Shown in pieces: positions 62,371 through 64,000 of a stretch of 64,000 nt of DNA (position 1 is the first letter of the stretch; every line of letters begins with the position of its first letter). A program made the position numbers and the translations under genes. This DNA is from Microplitis mediator. Lineage: Eukaryota; Arthropoda; Insecta; Hymenoptera; Braconidae. The stretch covers positions 12,961,828-13,025,827 of the forward strand of contig NC_079978.1 of assembly GCF_029852145.1 (NCBI RefSeq), in the 5' to 3' direction. The notes under the pieces were generated by a model. It had not been told where the DNA came from. It worked only from the letters and a program-made list of their open reading frames with translations, and did no database searches.

Positions 62371-63080
62371 ACACCAACAAGACAGATGATGATTACGTTG
62401 AAGATCAATCATCACTCCAGCCAATGCAACCAGCACATTGGCAATCAACACTCGATAGACCCAAACGCACATATAAGCGTAACGTGGCTTTTAAAAGTCC
62501 CGCGGAAAGCCACTAAAGGCGGAGTAAAACCAGAGCGACTGACACGCCGCTCTATACTCAAATCCTGAAAACTACAAAATAGCGCCAACGGGATATCAAC
62601 AAACCTAGCTACATTCACGCTACAGTTCTGGCAACGAATACATATAAATAAATACGACAAAAACCAAAGTGTTATTATATTTGTTTAAATATTGTTTTAT
62701 AAATAAAGTTTATATTTTCATACATAAGTTCACTTGTAATTATTTAATTAGTGGATTAAGTTAATGATAAGTCCACAAATTTATCGATTTATTTTTTAAG
62801 TATTAATTAATGAATAACAAATATTTTAATAATATTTAGTATGAATTATATTAAATAATAATATAATAATTTATATCGATGAATAGTTCGAACGGAAAGT
62901 TAACCTCAATTATATCAGAGCACGTGAAAAAGAATATAAGCACAATTTTTTTCACTAATATTTACGAATGGTAAATAATATCTATCAAAATGATAGATAT
63001 TATCACACCCCTGTGCGCGCGCATCGTAAAAATTCACTCTCATCATTTTTCCATAACGCGCCTAGAGAAGTATAAGTCGT
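62371..63080. other. 3' region of Gypsy 1, no LTR identified
   Basis: AT-rich with AATAAA signals near 62650-62705. I could not find a partner for a 3' LTR because the 5' end is missing. No gene. Confidence 0.4.
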
Positions 63081-63084
63081 GTAT

Positions 63085-63250
63085 GAGCTTATATATAATC
63101 ATACATTAACATACATGATCATACATGAAGTAATATATGGCCTCATATATAATCATACATGAACAGATATGAACATACCTGATCATTTTTCCTCGTAAAC
63201 AGCTGCAGATATGATCATGCATGCTCTTGTATGATCATACATGAAGTCAT
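63085..63250. repeat. TATGATCATAC palindrome array 2
   Basis: Words such as ACATGATCATACATGA, TATATAATCATACATGAAC and CTTGTATGATCATACATG, like array 1 at 54885-55095. Again immediately 5' of a truncated Gypsy pol. Confidence 0.75.
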
Positions 63251-63397
63251 GTATGCACGGAGAAAAATGTTGGCTCAAAACCTACCAATTTTTGTTATGC
63301 TGTCGACCAAACTTGAAACAGGAATTGAAGCATCCAAAAAATTATTACACTCATACGAAAAATTATTATGCTGTATCGTGAAAAAAACATTCAATAG

Positions 63398-64000
63398 TGC
63401 ATCGTATCTGAACGTCACCTGGACCGCCAGTTTCGTGCAAAGCAAGACGCCTGGCTCCAGATAAATTGAAAATCGTACAAGCAGAGTTCCGAAAAATGAT
63501 CGAGGAAGGTATTTGCAGACCATCCAACAGCGCCTGGGCTTCACCACTTCATTTAGCACAGAAGAAGTCCGGAGAATGGAGGCCGTACGGTGATTACCGA
63601 CCGCTTAACGATAGAACACTCATCGATAAATATTTATTGCAATATCTCGACGACTTTGCCGCATTTTTACATGGTAAAAACATATTCTCAGTCGTAGATT
63701 TTGCAAAGGCTTTTTTGCAAATACCCGTTGCACCGGAGGACGTGCCGAAAACGACGATAATTACACCGTTCGGACTATTCGAGTTCCGGTTTATGACGTT
63801 TGGGCTTAAAAACGCGGCTCAAACGTTCCAACGATTTATTGACGAGGTCACTCGCGACCGTGAATTCGTCTTTCCGTACATTGACAATATATTAATCGCA
63901 TCTACCGACGAAAAACAACACATGGAGCATCTGAAAATTCTATTCGAGCGTCTCCGTGAATACGGACTGGTACTTAATGTACTGAAATGCCAATTTGGTC
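63398..64000 (+). pseudogene. pol: Gypsy reverse transcriptase 2, runs off the window
   Basis: Frame 'SPGPPVSCKARRLAPDKLK' (after a TGA at about 63405), 'MIEEGICRPSNSAWASPLHL', 'WRPYGDYRPLND', 'FSVVDFAKAFLQIPV', 'TPFGLFEFRFMTFGLKNAAQ' and 'TFQRFIDEVTR', then 'FPYIDNILIAS'. No further stop to base 64000. The catalytic motif reads Y-I-D-N instead of Y-I-D-D, removing the second metal-binding Asp. A different subfamily from Gypsy 1 (canonical FGLKNA). Its 5' part is cut at the palindrome array; the rest lies beyond the window. Confidence 0.88.

Noticed and set aside
1..64000. CRISPR array, bacterial operons or ribosome binding sites
   Set aside because: No regularly spaced direct repeats with unique spacers and no prokaryotic gene organisation; all coding remnants are eukaryotic TE proteins.

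Overview
The window is AT-rich eukaryotic nuclear DNA made up almost entirely of transposable elements (TEs), most of them broken and many nested inside one another. It is most likely from an insect. The non-LTR element at 15-17 kb has the R1-clade reverse-transcriptase (RT) signature, the Gypsy gag has an arthropod-type zinc knuckle, and the tyrosine recombinase gene has a very short intron of the kind common in insects. A parasitoid wasp is my guess, from the look of the repeats only. I found no convincing host protein-coding gene.

Layout. 0-5.7 kb: fragments of a dispersed repeat I call family A, a 3-bp-TSD (target site duplication) element (3121-4026), and a minus-strand LTR retrotransposon end (LTR 4662-5698, gag fragment below it). 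5.9-11.8 kb: a DNA transposon with long terminal inverted repeats (TIRs), copy 1. It contains a tyrosine-recombinase element (6531-8467), a fragment of an acidic protein gene, a solo LTR and two non-LTR fragments with clear TSDs. 12-22 kb: LTR pieces, a solo LTR (13399-14140), a piggyBac-like end, an R1-clade LINE (15.1-17.1 kb, minus) and a solo LTR inside a (TA)n tract (18913-20011). 22.3-24 kb: a palindromic foldback element carrying a family A copy. 26.65-30.74 kb: copy 2 of the long-TIR transposon, holding a cysteine-rich protein pseudogene and another solo LTR. 30.74-36.58 kb: a second LINE whose ORF1 is split in frame by a 2.2-kb solo LTR and whose ORF2 is split by a foldback element with 8-bp TSD. 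36.6-44.4 kb: MITEs, family A copies, a tRNA-derived SINE and unassigned DNA with promoter-like spots. 44.38-47.81 kb: a transposon with layered inverted repeats and a decayed multicopy insect protein gene. 48-54 kb: family A copies, one split by a 1.6-kb near-perfect palindrome. 55.1-62.4 kb: a Gypsy-type gag-pol element cut by a solo LTR (itself cut by a SINE and a MITE) and by an 8-bp-TSD foldback. 63.4-64 kb: a second Gypsy pol, running off the window.

How it fits together. The elements do not cooperate as a pathway; the window is a stratigraphic record. In several places the uninterrupted reading frame returns when an inserted element and one copy of its TSD are disregarded, which fixes both boundaries and order of insertion. 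The most distinctive items are the tyrosine-recombinase element with a perfect 57-nt GC-rich hairpin just outside it, the long-TIR transposon family with the cysteine-rich/acidic protein, the four long foldback palindromes of at least two TSD classes, and the pervasive unclassified family A repeat.
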